The translations under genes were made by a program, and so were the position numbers. The notes under the pieces were generated by a model. It had not been told where the DNA came from. It searched no databases and saw nothing but the letters and a program-made list of their open reading frames with translations. Shown here piece by piece: positions 1-9,146 of a stretch of DNA of 64,000 nt (position 1 is the first letter of the stretch; each line of letters begins with the position of its first letter). Source of the DNA: Pseudanabaena yagii GIHE-NHR1 (GTDB lineage Bacteria > Cyanobacteriota > Cyanobacteriia > Pseudanabaenales > Pseudanabaenaceae); contig NZ_JAAVJL010000001.1 of the NCBI RefSeq assembly GCF_012863495.1, positions 1,550,001-1,614,000 on the forward strand, read 5' to 3'.

Positions 1-283
1 GCGTTTAAAATTGCATGGTTATACAAACAAAAATCTATCTCAGTCAGATTTTTGAGCTTTTATTTGTTTAAATCTGCATATTGTTATACCGCCCACTATG
101 CGAGCGGTATAACAATATATGGGTTAGTTGATAACGATGCTGAGCTACTTAAGTCAAATAAAAGCTGCAATACTACAACAAGTCGATATTTAGATCGCCT
201 GTACCCAATTCTGTAGTATCTTGATGGAGACTTGGCGCTCTTCTATTTTAATGTCTTGCAACTTTTAGGTTTATTCCATACCA
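1..283. other. Intergenic region with one palindrome
   Basis: No gene is visible here. The main structure is a palindrome at 79-117 with 14-bp arms (TATTGTTATACCGC and its complement) around an 11-base loop. It may be the terminator of a gene lying to the left of the window. The rest is AT-rich and presumably holds the promoter of the gene starting at 284, but I cannot assign promoter boxes with confidence. Confidence 0.5.
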
Positions 284-1996
284 ATGTCGAAGTCATCTAG
301 AATCAACAAATCTGCACAAAAAAAACAATCGACGCTGATGTATATAGGCATCGGAGCTGCTGTAGTTGCCGCAGGAGCAGGGGGAGCCTATTTCTATTTT
401 GCTCAGCGATCGCAAGCAACGAAAGGGATTTTAGGAGCGGCGGCAGTGATCCCCCAAGAAGCACAGGTGGTTATGGCATTTAACACCAAATCTGAGCCTT
501 GGAATAAGTTGGCTCAGTTTGGTACACCAGCTTCCCAAAAGCTACTGGGTGAAGGAATTACCAAGTCACCGCTAAATTCTTTATTAGTGCAAAGTAAGAC
601 TGAATATAGCCGTGATGTTCAGCCTTGGCTAGAAGGCTATATTATGACTGCACTCGTTCCCAATGCTGCCCAGCCCCAAGCACCTGCGGCAACCTTGGTG
701 ATTGCCCCAACTCGCGATCGCAGTAAGTCCGAAGCCTTTTTATCAAAATATCGTGAAGCTTTGACCCAACAAGGGGCAAGATTTAGCCCCAAGCAGTACA
801 AAGATGTCACCTATTATGAGTCCCCAACCCGTGATCCCAACAACAGTGTGGTCACAGCAGATATTGGCGGGCAATATGTAGCGATCGCCACAAGTCCTAA
901 CTTAATTCAACAGGCGATCGATACTTACAAAGGTAGCAATCCTTCCCTCGCCAAGAAACCCATCTTTGCCAAAATCTACGGCTCAGCGAATCAGACTAAA
1001 ATTGCTGAACCATTGCTACAGGTTTATCTCGATGGACAAGTAGCTCTCGAATTTATTGGTTCTCAAGCAAAGCTGAATTTGAATGAATCCGCTATCACTC
1101 AGTCTCGACGAGAACTGGATGCGATGACCCTCACTGGTGGTACACAAAAGGAAGGTTTACGCTTTGAGATTAATACTTATCTCAAGAATGACAATTCCAA
1201 TCCATTAGTTAATAACGAAGCGAAAGTTCTCAATCTCTTGCCACAGGAAACTTTTCTATTAGTTTCAGGTGTAAACCTCTATCAATCTTGGCAGTCGCTA
1301 GTTGCTCAAGCGAAGGGAAATGCTAGTTCATCCCAACTGATTGATCAGATTCGTAAAGGGGTTAAAGATGCAACGAAGCTAGATCTTGATCAAGATATTC
1401 TCAAATGGATGAATGGTGAGTTTGCGATCGCGGCAATTCCCAATAATCAAGGTATCCTCGTTAGCCCCGGGTTTGGTTTTGTAGCGATCGCTCAAGCTAG
1501 CGATCAGAATGCTGCCCAAACTGCTCTCGACAAAATTGATAAAGCGGCTCAGTCTTCGAGTGGACTATTACCCAAAGGTGTTGAGTTAAAGCAAAAACAA
1601 ATTGGCGATAAATCTGTAGTCACTTGGGCGATCGCCAATACTAATGTCGCAACCCGTGGCACTTTAGATAACAATTTTGTCTTCTGGTCAATGGGTGATC
1701 TCGCCGATACCTTTGTACCAAAGCCTGCGAATAGCTTACCCGCAAGCAGTCCTTTCCAAATCCTCACAACTGGGCTTCCCAAATCCAACGGTGGTTATTT
1801 CTATTTGAATATGACCACAGCTCTAACCCTCGCTGATCGACTATTACCTCCCGAAGTCAAGTCCAATCCTAACTTTACCGAAGTTCGGGCAGTTCTTGAT
1901 GCGATTAACGGTATTGCGGTGACTTCCACTAATGTGGACTCTAAAACCACCCGTTTAGACTTCCTATTCACACTTAAACCCACCCCCGGAAATTAG
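284..1996 (+). CDS. DUF3352 domain protein, membrane-anchored
   Basis: This 570-residue protein matches the cyanobacterial DUF3352 family as I recall it. A basic N-terminus (about residues 1-16) is followed by one hydrophobic segment at about 18-40 (IGIGAAVVAAGAGGAYFYFA), so the protein is probably anchored in the membrane with the large domain outside the cytoplasm. The rest has the family's alternating pattern of 'A.IP..A..V..FNT' and 'Y.AIAT.P..I' blocks. The length is usual for the family. No catalytic residues are known, and its function is unknown. The ATG at 284 gives the membrane anchor directly. A palindrome at 2007-2037 follows the stop codon closely and probably ends transcription. 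Confidence 0.8.
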   Translation: MSKSSRINKSAQKKQSTLMYIGIGAAVVAAGAGGAYFYFAQRSQATKGILGAAAVIPQEAQVVMAFNTKSEPWNKLAQFGTPASQKLLGEGITKSPLNSLLVQSKTEYSRDVQPWLEGYIMTALVPNAAQPQAPAATLVIAPTRDRSKSEAFLSKYREALTQQGARFSPKQYKDVTYYESPTRDPNNSVVTADIGGQYVAIATSPNLIQQAIDTYKGSNPSLAKKPIFAKIYGSANQTKIAEPLLQVYLDGQVALEFIGSQAKLNLNESAITQSRRELDAMTLTGGTQKEGLRFEINTYLKNDNSNPLVNNEAKVLNLLPQETFLLVSGVNLYQSWQSLVAQAKGNASSSQLIDQIRKGVKDATKLDLDQDILKWMNGEFAIAAIPNNQGILVSPGFGFVAIAQASDQNAAQTALDKIDKAAQSSSGLLPKGVELKQKQIGDKSVVTWAIANTNVATRGTLDNNFVFWSMGDLADTFVPKPANSLPASSPFQILTTGLPKSNGGYFYLNMTTALTLADRLLPPEVKSNPNFTEVRAVLDAINGIAVTSTNVDSKTTRLDFLFTLKPTPGN

Positions 1997-2006
1997 ATAG
2001 AAGTTA

Positions 2007-2037
2007 TTCCAAAGAATGGAAAAGCCATTCTTTGGAA
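2007..2037. terminator. Palindrome after the DUF3352 gene
   Basis: Arms TTCCAAAGAATGG and CCATTCTTTGGAA flank a 5-base loop, 10 bases after the stop. A short T-rich run follows. It is a likely terminator. Confidence 0.6.
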
Positions 2038-2078
2038 ATTTATCGAAACCTAAAGAGCGATTTGTATATTACTTTCTT

Positions 2079-2145
2079 ATTCCCTCTCCTGCGGGAGAGG
2101 GTCTAGGGGTGAGGGCTTTACAGCCTTCCACGTAACACTAGTTAC
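2079..2145. repeat. Half copy of the 140-bp CCCTCTCC-GAGAGGGG repeat
   Basis: This segment matches the right half of the repeats at 27242-27380 and 60887-61030: a CCCTCTCCTGCGGGAGAGGG palindrome, then AGGGGTGAGGGCTTTACAG and CCTTCCACGTAACAC. The left half is missing, so it is a truncated copy. Confidence 0.7.
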
Positions 2146-2148
2146 TTA

Positions 2149-2260
2149 GGGACTTGCTAATAATTAAAGTACCTGTGGCTTCGACTTCGCTCAGCCAACG
2201 TTAGCTGAGCGAAGTCGAAGCTAGATCACTTTGGTGGGACATTTTTTATCCGCAAGTCCC
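2149..2260. repeat. MITE-like element A, copy 1, with 3-bp duplication TTA
   Basis: The element starts GGGACTTGC and ends GCAAGTCCC (9-bp terminal inverted repeats). It holds a central palindrome, GCTTCGACTTCGCTCAGC and its complement. It is flanked on both sides by TTA (2146-2148 and 2261-2263), a target-site duplication. No coding capacity is visible. Three other copies lie at 6825, 9574 and 38663. Confidence 0.8.
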
Positions 2261-2393
2261 TTAAGTCAAAATAAAAACTCAAAGCTTTGACTAGGATTGA
2301 TTTGTGGTTATCAAATAAGTCAATACTTATTTGATAACCGCTATATGAACTATGTGGGTAAGATATAAGAAACTTCAACACTTTTAACAAAAA

Positions 2394-3110
2394 ATGGTTA
2401 CAACAGCATCAGATACTAAATTCGATACTAAGGCTCGCGATTTATTTCAGGCAGCTTATGAAAATCGATATACATGGGATAGTAACTTCCCAGGACTGAC
2501 CGCTAATGTATCGGTAGCGATCGATGGCGTGGCTCGCACTGGTAAAGCCCGCATCAATGGCGATTTAACTGTGGAAGTGAGTATGGATGAGCCACAATTG
2601 GTTGAACGTACCAGCCGCACTCCTAGTGGCGAAGAAAAGACCGTATCCGTTGATGAAGGTCAAGAATGGCTCTACAACCAACTGCGGGATGTCGTCACCC
2701 ATCGCAAACGTAAAACCTTTGAAGAAGCTCATGGTAAGTCCAGCTTTGCCTTTGGTGAAACCGATGATTCAGGGGCTGTGGAAATTTTGGTAACTGGTGA
2801 CTCGATGGGATCGAATTACAAGGTACGTGGTAATGAGATCTCGATGGTAAGTCGCGTGATGGGTAGAATTGGCTTTGTGATTAATCACCTTGGTCATTTA
2901 GATACGGGTGAAGGCTACATTTCTTCACTCTATACTGCGGTTTTCCGTAATCCTATGAATGATGAAATCGTCCGTCAAGCTCGCTTTGAAGATATCTACG
3001 AAAAGGTGGGCAATTACTATGTGATGACCAAGCAGGTTGTTCAATCCAATGAGCAAGGCAAAACCAAGAACTATGAAATCATCTTTAGTGATATTCAGCT
3101 ATTAGGCTAG
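2394..3110 (+). CDS. DUF3386 family protein
   Basis: This 238-residue soluble protein matches the cyanobacterial/plant DUF3386 family from recall: an N-terminal 'AR.LF.AAYENRYTWD..FPG' block and a central 'VMGRIGFVINHLGHLDTGEGYISSLYTAVF' block. No signal peptide or membrane segment is visible. The C-terminus is rich in beta-strand-like alternation. Function is unknown. The ATG at 2394 follows an AT-rich leader without a clear Shine-Dalgarno sequence. The gene stands alone between repeat DNA upstream and a nested palindrome downstream. Confidence 0.8.
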   Translation: MVTTASDTKFDTKARDLFQAAYENRYTWDSNFPGLTANVSVAIDGVARTGKARINGDLTVEVSMDEPQLVERTSRTPSGEEKTVSVDEGQEWLYNQLRDVVTHRKRKTFEEAHGKSSFAFGETDDSGAVEILVTGDSMGSNYKVRGNEISMVSRVMGRIGFVINHLGHLDTGEGYISSLYTAVFRNPMNDEIVRQARFEDIYEKVGNYYVMTKQVVQSNEQGKTKNYEIIFSDIQLLG

Positions 3111-3138
3111 AGTCACACCTTGGAAATTTGCAAATTTG

Positions 3139-3239
3139 GGTAATGCAACAAAGAACATAAAGTAACCAATTTTTTGTGGTATTGCAAAAAGCCGCACCAC
3201 AAAAAATTGGATTATTTCTAAATCACTTTTTGCATTACC
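3139..3239. terminator. Nested palindromes between two genes
   Basis: The inner palindrome is CCAATTTTTTGTGGT (3166-3180) with its complement at 3196-3210. It is embedded in an outer inverted pair, GGTAATGCAA near 3139 and TTGCATTACC near 3230. The two can form one long cruciform or hairpin between the DUF3386 gene and the next gene. Confidence 0.6.
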
Positions 3240-3264
3240 ATCACAATGATAAATAGCTAAATTT

Positions 3265-4071
3265 ATGAGAGCTGATCTGGAGCGGTTATTAATTTCTGAA
3301 GCAGAACTTTTGGAATTGACTGGTTTTGATCGCCAAAAGATTTTGCAATCACATCAGTTGACTCCGCGACAGATCATGATCCATCGGGCGATCGCCTTTG
3401 GGGTTGGCGCGATCGCTTTTGCCTTATTTGCGAGTATTTTTTTGCCTGCATTACGGTTAGCAGGAACCATCTTTCTGATTAGCCTATTATTAGGAGCCTT
3501 GGGTGTAGCAATTGAATTTGCGGAAGTTACGGTTGTCTGCTTTGGGATTGCCTTAGCCTCGGCGATTTACTCCCTATATGTCCTCATGAGTGCACCCTTA
3601 GGGTTGATTTGCCTTTGTTTGATTTTAGCGATCGCTAGTGGAGTTTTGGCTTGGTTTTTAATTAAGTGGATTGATCAGAGGTGGAAAGAGTCAAAACAAT
3701 CGACATGGCAAATTCCGCGAGTTGTGATGCGTCTATTTGCAGAAGTGGATAAATGCAATAAGGCGGTGCGGGATATTGATGTGTTTGACCAATTGCAGGA
3801 GGCTGGCAATACCATTAAGCTAGAGTCGCGTGAATCCGCGATCGCAGCTTTACGCATGACGCGGAATGATATAGTCAGAGCTTTGAAAACTGAACGGATA
3901 TTACGAGAACATCCTGATTTTCATCCCGACCACTTTGATATTGATTTAACTGCGTTTGAATCAATGCAGATGGGAGCACAGGCTCAGGAATATGGGCGAA
4001 TTTTTGATACTACCTTGCAAATCGCGATCGATGTTCAGAAAACTATGGCTGAATTGCAGAATGTGATTTAG
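3265..4071 (+). CDS. Conserved membrane protein of unknown function
   Basis: A 268-residue protein that I do not recognise by family. A cytoplasm-like N-terminus (1-45, with 'LERLLISEAELLELTGFD') is followed by about four hydrophobic segments between residues 46 and 137. A soluble C-terminal half (about 140-268) is rich in charged helices ('DIDVFDQLQEAGNTIKLESR'). The shape suggests a membrane-anchored protein with a helical cytoplasmic domain. The stop is 3 bases before a 29-bp perfect hairpin. The ATG at 3265 is the first in frame. Confidence 0.65.
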   Translation: MRADLERLLISEAELLELTGFDRQKILQSHQLTPRQIMIHRAIAFGVGAIAFALFASIFLPALRLAGTIFLISLLLGALGVAIEFAEVTVVCFGIALASAIYSLYVLMSAPLGLICLCLILAIASGVLAWFLIKWIDQRWKESKQSTWQIPRVVMRLFAEVDKCNKAVRDIDVFDQLQEAGNTIKLESRESAIAALRMTRNDIVRALKTERILREHPDFHPDHFDIDLTAFESMQMGAQAQEYGRIFDTTLQIAIDVQKTMAELQNVI

Positions 4072-4074
4072 ACG

Positions 4075-4135
4075 CAACAATAACTTTTTGAGAGAAGAGT
4101 TGCTACGCAACTCTTCTCTCAAAAAGTTATTGTTG
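4075..4135. terminator. 29-bp perfect palindrome, loop TAC
   Basis: Two perfect 29-base arms surround a 3-base loop (core TTGC-TAC-GCAA), starting 3 bases after the stop codon of the upstream membrane protein. It is one of the longest members of the GC-capped palindrome family in this window and a likely terminator. Confidence 0.7.
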
Positions 4136-4173
4136 CCAGCTTAGCCTGAACTGATGCTAAGTTAATGCAAATG

Positions 4174-4218
4174 GCGCAAAATTGTAAAAAGCACTTTGTG
4201 CTTTTTACAATTTTGCGC
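4174..4218. repeat. 21-bp perfect palindrome, loop TTT
   Basis: Perfect arms GCGCAAAATTGTAAAAAGCAC and complement, loop TTT. It is flanked on both sides in direct orientation by AACTGATG(C/T)TAAGTTA (about 4149 and 4224). Similar ACTGATGTTA words occur at the ends of the 140-bp repeats. Confidence 0.65.
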
Positions 4219-4351
4219 TTTCATCGAACTGATGTTAAGTTATATTAAACTGGATAGAGATGCAGCATGTATTGATAGGTGGGGCGCTGCATGGCATTCA
4301 TCCTAATCCCAAACTTCGATTATCTTTCGTCATCTCATTAGGTAAATATTT

Positions 4352-4636
4352 ATGAATAATCAACAAAACGATCGCTTAGAAGAAAGTGAACTATTTAGAT
4401 TAGGGGGGAAAAAGTCAAACTTTGTAATTTTGCCTGCTGAAATTAAATATAAGCACATTAAGGTAGATGATTTTGATAAGCCTGTTGCCGCGATTAGCTA
4501 TAACGGTTTTACTTACAGCCTATTTCGTACCAGCTTTGACTGGAATGAAGTAGAAAAAATAACTAATCGTCTCTCGGCTGCTTATGTGATTACAAGCATC
4601 AAAAAAGGCTGGGCAATTTGGGTATTTGAATATTAA
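4352..4636 (+). CDS. Small hypothetical protein (94 aa)
   Basis: A 94-residue soluble protein that I do not recognise. It starts with a polar segment (NNQQNDRLEESELF), followed by a compact domain with several aromatic residues (ISYNGFTYSLFRTSFDW) and ends in WAIWVFEY. No motifs can be assigned. It is convergent with the AAA ATPase gene; three stacked palindromes separate their 3' ends. Its codon use resembles that of its neighbours, which supports a real gene. Confidence 0.6.
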   Translation: MNNQQNDRLEESELFRLGGKKSNFVILPAEIKYKHIKVDDFDKPVAAISYNGFTYSLFRTSFDWNEVEKITNRLSAAYVITSIKKGWAIWVFEY

Positions 4637-4667
4637 TGCTTAATCGAGTTCGGGATAATTTAAAACG

Positions 4668-4824
4668 GTCTTTGAGAGAGGGTTTGCGACGCAACCCCTC
4701 TCTCAAAGACCAAAAGTAAAAGCCTTGCATAGCAAGGCTTTTACTTTTGGTCTTATAAAATTTGCAAGTTTACCTCGAAGTGATGCTAATTCTCAAAGGG
4801 CGCAATGCGCCCTTTGAGAATTAG
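4668..4824. terminator. Three stacked palindromes between convergent genes
   Basis: Three GC-capped hairpins lie in a row: 4668-4710 (core TTTGC-GAC-GCAAC), 4710-4750 (core CCTTGC-ATA-GCAAGG) and 4786-4824 (core GGGCGC-AAT-GCGCCC). They fill the gap between two convergent genes and probably act as a bidirectional terminator. Confidence 0.7.
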
Positions 4825-4829
4825 TTCTG

Positions 4830-6722
4830 TTAATTACGTTGTTCGAGAAGTTCTGTAAAAGCTTGTTCAAAATCTACATTCGTAATCCGTAAATTTTCGA
4901 CTAGATTGGAAGCATCACACTGATGACGACGAATCGCAAAAATCGCAGCACGGTTACTTAAGAAGGCAAGATCAGCTCCATTCCAATTTTCTGTGCGTTC
5001 TGCCCAGATTCCTAAATCTAAATGAGCGTCAAGGGGGCGATCGCGATTATGCACTTCCAAAATCGACCGACGACTATCGGTGTCAGGTAAATCCACCATC
5101 ATATGCAGTTCAATGCGCCCCGATCGCAGTAATGCAGGATCAATGAAATCACGGCGATTAGTTGCCCCTATTACGAGTAGTCCCTCTGCTGATTGCAAGC
5201 CATCGAGTTCTGTGAGTAATTGACCGATGACACGATCGCTCACACCACTATCGCCTTGATAGCTACCTCGCGCAGGGGCAAGGGTATCGATCTCATCAAT
5301 AAAAATCACACAGGGAGAAGCCTGTCTTGCTTGCGCGAATAGTTGGCGGATCGATTGTTCGGATGCTCCCACCCATTTAGTGAGTAACTCAGAACCTGCA
5401 ACGGAAATGAAGTTCGCTTGGGCTTGGGTAGCGATCGCCTTTGCGAGCAGCGTCTTGCCTGTGCCGGGAGGACCATAAAGCAGCACACCGCGTGGAGCCT
5501 TGGCACGAGTATGGGCATAGAGGGCAGGATCGACCAAGGCTCCCGCCACCGCTTCTTGGAGAGTCTGTTTCACCTTGGCGAGTCCACCAATCTCTGCCCA
5601 TAGGACTTTAGGAACTTGAATCTGGAGCGATCGCAAGACGGCAGGTTGGACTTGCTTGAGTGCAACTTCAAAATCTTCGCGATTCACATCTAGATTCTCA
5701 GGAATATCCGCCACACTTGCGACCTGTCGCCGCAGTGCATTAGTCGCGGCAACTTGACATAGCCCCTTAATATCGGCTCCCACATAACCATAGGCGCGAT
5801 CGGCAATATCATCTAAATCCACATCACTAGTCACAGGCATTGATCGCGTATGGATTTCTAGAATTTCGCGACGAGCTTTGCGATCGGGGATGGGGAATAT
5901 AATCTCGCGATCAAAGCGCCCTGGACGACGTAAGGCAGGATCGATCGCATCGGGGCGATTAGTTGCGGCTAAGACGATCACTCCCTTAGTTTCCGCAAAT
6001 CCATCCATTAAGCCGAGTAACTGTGCGACCAGTCTTTTTTCAACCTCTCCTTCCACATTAGACCGATTGGGAACGAGGGCATCAATTTCATCGATAAAGA
6101 TCAAACAGGGAGCAGATTTCGATGCCTTCTCGAAAACCTGTCTCAAGCGAGTTTCGGCTTCACCATAGTATTTACTAATAATCTCAGGACCAACGATCGC
6201 AATGTAATTTACGCCCAAAACATTTGCTAGCGATCGCGCTGTGAGGGTTTTACCTGTACCGGGGGGGCCAACTAGTAGCACGCCTTTGGGTGGTTCTAGT
6301 CCTAACTTAGCGAGTACATCAGGGCGCTTGAGAGGAATTTCTACTAAATCTCGTAACTGCGCTAAGGTATCACCTAAGCCGCCCACTAATTCAGCGATCG
6401 CTTGGGGCTTATTTTTGGTAGCAATATCTTGAGGTGGTTCAGGTTTGACGACATCAGGAGATGTGACTTCGCGCTCGCCTCCTGATACAGTGGTTACACG
6501 CGATCGGGGAATATTACCGCGTCGGGGAATGCTGGATAGGGGGCGCGAGGTGACATTGACCTCAGTATGAATTTCGCCTGCTTTTTGCTTTTCATCTAAC
6601 TTTTGCGCCAGATCGATGAGTTGATCAAGATTGAGCAACTGTTTGACATCATCCACTAGAGATTCCAAGCCTTCGACTTTAAAGGCAAATTTGTCCTTAA
6701 AACTATCTTTGTCATTACTCAT
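4830..6722 (-). CDS. CDC48-like tandem AAA+ ATPase
   Basis: This 630-residue protein has two AAA+ modules. Each has a Walker A GPPGTGKT (near residues 151 and 415) and a Walker B FIDEIDAL / FIDEIDTL (near 207 and 471). The second-region-of-homology signatures 'NRPDAIDPALRRPGRFDREI' and 'NRRDFIDPALLRSGRIELHM' are also present. The layout is that of the Cdc48/p97 family of ring unfoldases, but the N-terminus (1-120) is a short charged linker rather than the classical Cdc48 N-domain, so adaptor use is probably different. It is cytosolic. The gene is monocistronic, reads leftwards and ends against a triple palindrome. Substrates cannot be read from the sequence. Confidence 0.9.
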   Translation of the reverse strand: MSNDKDSFKDKFAFKVEGLESLVDDVKQLLNLDQLIDLAQKLDEKQKAGEIHTEVNVTSRPLSSIPRRGNIPRSRVTTVSGGEREVTSPDVVKPEPPQDIATKNKPQAIAELVGGLGDTLAQLRDLVEIPLKRPDVLAKLGLEPPKGVLLVGPPGTGKTLTARSLANVLGVNYIAIVGPEIISKYYGEAETRLRQVFEKASKSAPCLIFIDEIDALVPNRSNVEGEVEKRLVAQLLGLMDGFAETKGVIVLAATNRPDAIDPALRRPGRFDREIIFPIPDRKARREILEIHTRSMPVTSDVDLDDIADRAYGYVGADIKGLCQVAATNALRRQVASVADIPENLDVNREDFEVALKQVQPAVLRSLQIQVPKVLWAEIGGLAKVKQTLQEAVAGALVDPALYAHTRAKAPRGVLLYGPPGTGKTLLAKAIATQAQANFISVAGSELLTKWVGASEQSIRQLFAQARQASPCVIFIDEIDTLAPARGSYQGDSGVSDRVIGQLLTELDGLQSAEGLLVIGATNRRDFIDPALLRSGRIELHMMVDLPDTDSRRSILEVHNRDRPLDAHLDLGIWAERTENWNGADLAFLSNRAAIFAIRRHQCDASNLVENLRITNVDFEQAFTELLEQRN

Positions 6723-6824
6723 CGAGGCTGGTTCCTATTGCTAATCTTCTGGGCGGCGATTACATTCTATGTTATAGCGCTTTTCAATCAGAGGTAGCTT
6801 TTCTCGCCTAAGTCGGAAAAGCTA

Positions 6825-6936
6825 GGGACTTGCCATTAATTAAAGTACCTGTGGCTGCGACTCCGCTCAGCCAACGTTAGCTGAGCGAAGTCGAAGCTAG
6901 ATAACTTTGGTGGGACATTTTTTATCCGCAAGTCCC
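6825..6936. repeat. MITE-like element A, copy 2, with 3-bp duplication CTA
   Basis: Same element as at 2149: ends GGGACTTGC and GCAAGTCCC, with the same central palindrome. It is flanked by CTA on both sides (6822-6824 and 6937-6939). Open frames across it are artefacts of the repeat. Confidence 0.8.
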
Positions 6937-7042
6937 CTACCCCTGATCTAGATTCTAACTTTGATGTAGAGGCGATCGCATCAGCATAAAGTAGAAACAG
7001 CTTGCAGCTTCGCTCAACCAACAAGAACTAAGGATTTATTGT

Positions 7043-7081
7043 GGTAAGTATGGGCGGCGCAAAGCGCCGCCCATACTTACC
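7043..7081. repeat. 18-bp palindrome ahead of the next gene
   Basis: Arms GGTAAGTATGGGCGGCGC and complement, loop AAA (7043-7081). It lies directly upstream of the start codon at 7099, so it would sit in the 5' leader of that gene or close an upstream transcript. Confidence 0.6.
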
Positions 7082-7098
7082 TACCTAGTGAAACATTT

Positions 7099-7533
7099 AT
7101 GACTAATAATTCAGATACGGCTCTTTGTAATGTTTTTGTCTACGGAACTCTCAAGCCCCATGAGTCTAACTATGCAGCATATTGTGCAGGTAAAGCGATC
7201 GCACAGCAACAGGCGATCGCCTATGGAGAATTATTTGCCCTGCCGATGGGATATCCTGCGATGATTAGTGGTCATTCTCCTGTTAAGGGCTATTTACTCT
7301 CATTCCCTGATACCAGTATTTTGGAATCTCTGGATGAGTTAGAAGATTATCAAAGTACGCGCCCTGATTCTGAAAATTTATATAATCGATATGAGATAGA
7401 AGTTTTTGATTTGGAGAGAAATTCTCTAGGTTTAGCATGGGCTTACTTTATGACATTAGAGAAAGTCATTACATTTGGTGGTATTGCTCAACTTGATGGA
7501 TATTGGAGTGGGATATATAGTTGCTTTAAATAA
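7099..7533 (+). CDS. Gamma-glutamylcyclotransferase (AIG2/GGCT-like) family protein
   Basis: This 144-residue protein begins with the family's substrate-loop signature 'VFVYGTLKPHESNY' (residues 11-24). It continues with 'GELFALPMGYPAM' and 'VKGYLLSFPD' and has the conserved acidic stretch 'LDELEDY'. Members bind gamma-glutamyl amines or peptides in a beta-barrel cavity and release 5-oxoproline; many bacterial members have no confirmed substrate. The length matches the family. It stands alone in its orientation; the 3' side holds a short hairpin related to element A. Confidence 0.85.
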   Translation: MTNNSDTALCNVFVYGTLKPHESNYAAYCAGKAIAQQQAIAYGELFALPMGYPAMISGHSPVKGYLLSFPDTSILESLDELEDYQSTRPDSENLYNRYEIEVFDLERNSLGLAWAYFMTLEKVITFGGIAQLDGYWSGIYSCFK

Positions 7534-7542
7534 CTTGTAGAG

Positions 7543-7597
7543 GGGCTTCGACTTCGCTCAGCCATCGGTGTAAGCTAGCTGAGCGAAGTTGAAGCTG
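7543..7597. repeat. Isolated core palindrome of element A
   Basis: GGCTTCGACTTCGCTCAGC and its slightly diverged complement occur here without the GGGACTTGC termini. This is either a decayed element or an independent copy of the palindromic core, placed just after the stop codon. Confidence 0.6.
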
Positions 7598-7688
7598 TAG
7601 TTTTTATTTGAATTATCTATATATAAATGAATGACTCAGAGCATGATGGGTTAACTGGATTGAAGAATTGCCAATCTCTGCAAAAATG

Positions 7689-7904
7689 CTAGGAATTCTG
7701 AATCAACGTAACTTTCTGTTCGGCTTTTTCTAGATATTCACGGCAATACTGCGATCGCTGCATTCCTTCTTCATAGAGCGCTAACATTTCATCGAGAGCC
7801 GCTTCCCCATCATCGAGAATTTCCACGATTTCTTCGAGGCGTTGCATTTGTTCCTCAAAGGAGAGATCTTCTAGATTTTTTTTGACATCATTCAGGTCGG
7901 TCAT
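7689..7904 (-). CDS. xseB: Exodeoxyribonuclease VII small subunit
   Basis: A 71-residue, highly acidic, all-helical protein with the XseB pattern 'LSFEEQMQRLEEIVEILDDGEAALDEMLALYEEGM'. Several copies bind the long helices of XseA to form exonuclease VII, which degrades single-stranded DNA into oligonucleotides in the cytosol. Its ATG overlaps the 3' end of xseA by 17 bases, so the two are translationally coupled in the order xseA-xseB. The length is typical. Confidence 0.93.
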   Translation of the reverse strand: MTDLNDVKKNLEDLSFEEQMQRLEEIVEILDDGEAALDEMLALYEEGMQRSQYCREYLEKAEQKVTLIQNS

Positions 7905-9123
7905 ATGCTTTCTCGATTACTTGCTCGATGCTAACTTGGGCGATTTCAGAACTTCTCACGATTTCCACTTTAGCAAATGTCCCCGCAAATTCTGAGAGAG
8001 ATTGATCATTAGTCAGTAAGCGATCGCCTACTTTTAATAGCGCAAAACCACGATGTAATGGAGATAGGGGATGTAGCGATCGCAAATGGGCAGTAATACG
8101 ATCGAGTTTGGTCGAGGATTGGCGGAGATGGCGGATTAAAGACTTTTGCATTGATTGCTCGGCTTCGTCTAACTGTTGAGCGCGATCATGGAGGCGATCA
8201 CTAAAGTTTTGGAGAGCATAGCTATTAGTGAGGGAATTTAACCTTTGACGATAATTTTGCATTTCTTGCTGCACGCTACGAGTAAGGCTATTTTCCCAAA
8301 AGTCAAGCTGTTGCAAGAGCGTATCGCGATCGCATTGAGACACAATTTCCGCCGCCGCCGTCGGTGTTGCTGCTCGTAAATCGGCGACAAAATCAGCGAT
8401 CGTGAAATCCGTTTCATGCCCCACTGCGGAAATAATGGGAATGCGCGAATGATAAATAGCTTCAGCGACAGGCAAAGTATTAAATGCCCAGAGATCTTCG
8501 ATGGAACCACCACCACGCCCCACAATCAAAACATCAGCATCGGTATTTTGCAAAGTGGCGATCGCCCCAGCAATTTCATCGGGAGCAGTTTCGCCTTGGA
8601 CAGTGGCAGGACATAGATAAATCTGACAATGGGGCGATCGCCTATTTAATGTGCTGAGAATATCTTGAATTACGGCTCCTGTCGGGGAAGTGACGACACC
8701 AATTTTGAGGGGCAAGCTGGGAATATCGCGTTTGTGTTCAGGATCAAAATAGCCACGTTCTGCTAATTCTTCCTTAAGTGCGGCAAAGGCTAGATATAAA
8801 TCACCCTCACCTGCGGCAGTCATGCGATCGCAATCGATTTGATAGCGACCCCGTGGGGCATATACCGTTAATCGCCCTTGTACGACGACCTGCATTCCAT
8901 TTTTAGGACGAAAGGATAAACTGCGGCTTGCCCACATCACACAGTCGATCTGAGCGGACTCATCCTTAAGGGTAAAATAGCGATGTCCCGAAGCAGCCGT
9001 CGTGAAGCCTGAAATTTCCCCCGTCACGCGCACAATGCCAATTTCTTCGCGCAACAAAAGCGTAATTGCCTGCGTCAAATTAGCTACTGTCATCGCATTT
9101 TTAGAACTACCCATATAACCCAC
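7888..9123 (-). CDS. xseA: Exodeoxyribonuclease VII large subunit
   Basis: This 411-residue protein has an N-terminal OB-fold (about 10-105, 'VTGEISGFTTAASGHRYFTLKDE'). The catalytic domain carries 'IGVVTSPTGAVIQDIL' (about 143-158) and the glycine-rich 'VGRGGGSIEDLWAFN' (about 202-216). A long coiled-coil region (about 265-365) docks the small subunit. It cleaves single-stranded DNA processively from both ends and works in repair and recombination. The length fits the family. The start is divergent from the SH3-like gene at 9147 with only 23 bases between them, so the two promoters must overlap or lie inside coding sequence. Confidence 0.95.
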   Translation of the reverse strand: MGYMGSSKNAMTVANLTQAITLLLREEIGIVRVTGEISGFTTAASGHRYFTLKDESAQIDCVMWASRSLSFRPKNGMQVVVQGRLTVYAPRGRYQIDCDRMTAAGEGDLYLAFAALKEELAERGYFDPEHKRDIPSLPLKIGVVTSPTGAVIQDILSTLNRRSPHCQIYLCPATVQGETAPDEIAGAIATLQNTDADVLIVGRGGGSIEDLWAFNTLPVAEAIYHSRIPIISAVGHETDFTIADFVADLRAATPTAAAEIVSQCDRDTLLQQLDFWENSLTRSVQQEMQNYRQRLNSLTNSYALQNFSDRLHDRAQQLDEAEQSMQKSLIRHLRQSSTKLDRITAHLRSLHPLSPLHRGFALLKVGDRLLTNDQSLSEFAGTFAKVEIVRSSEIAQVSIEQVIEKAYDRPE

Positions 9124-9146
9124 TGCTCATCCTGCGATCGCCTAAT

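Noticed and set aside
6836-7024. 62-codon frame on the minus strand
   Set aside because: It covers element A copy 2 and its palindrome; no protein-like features.
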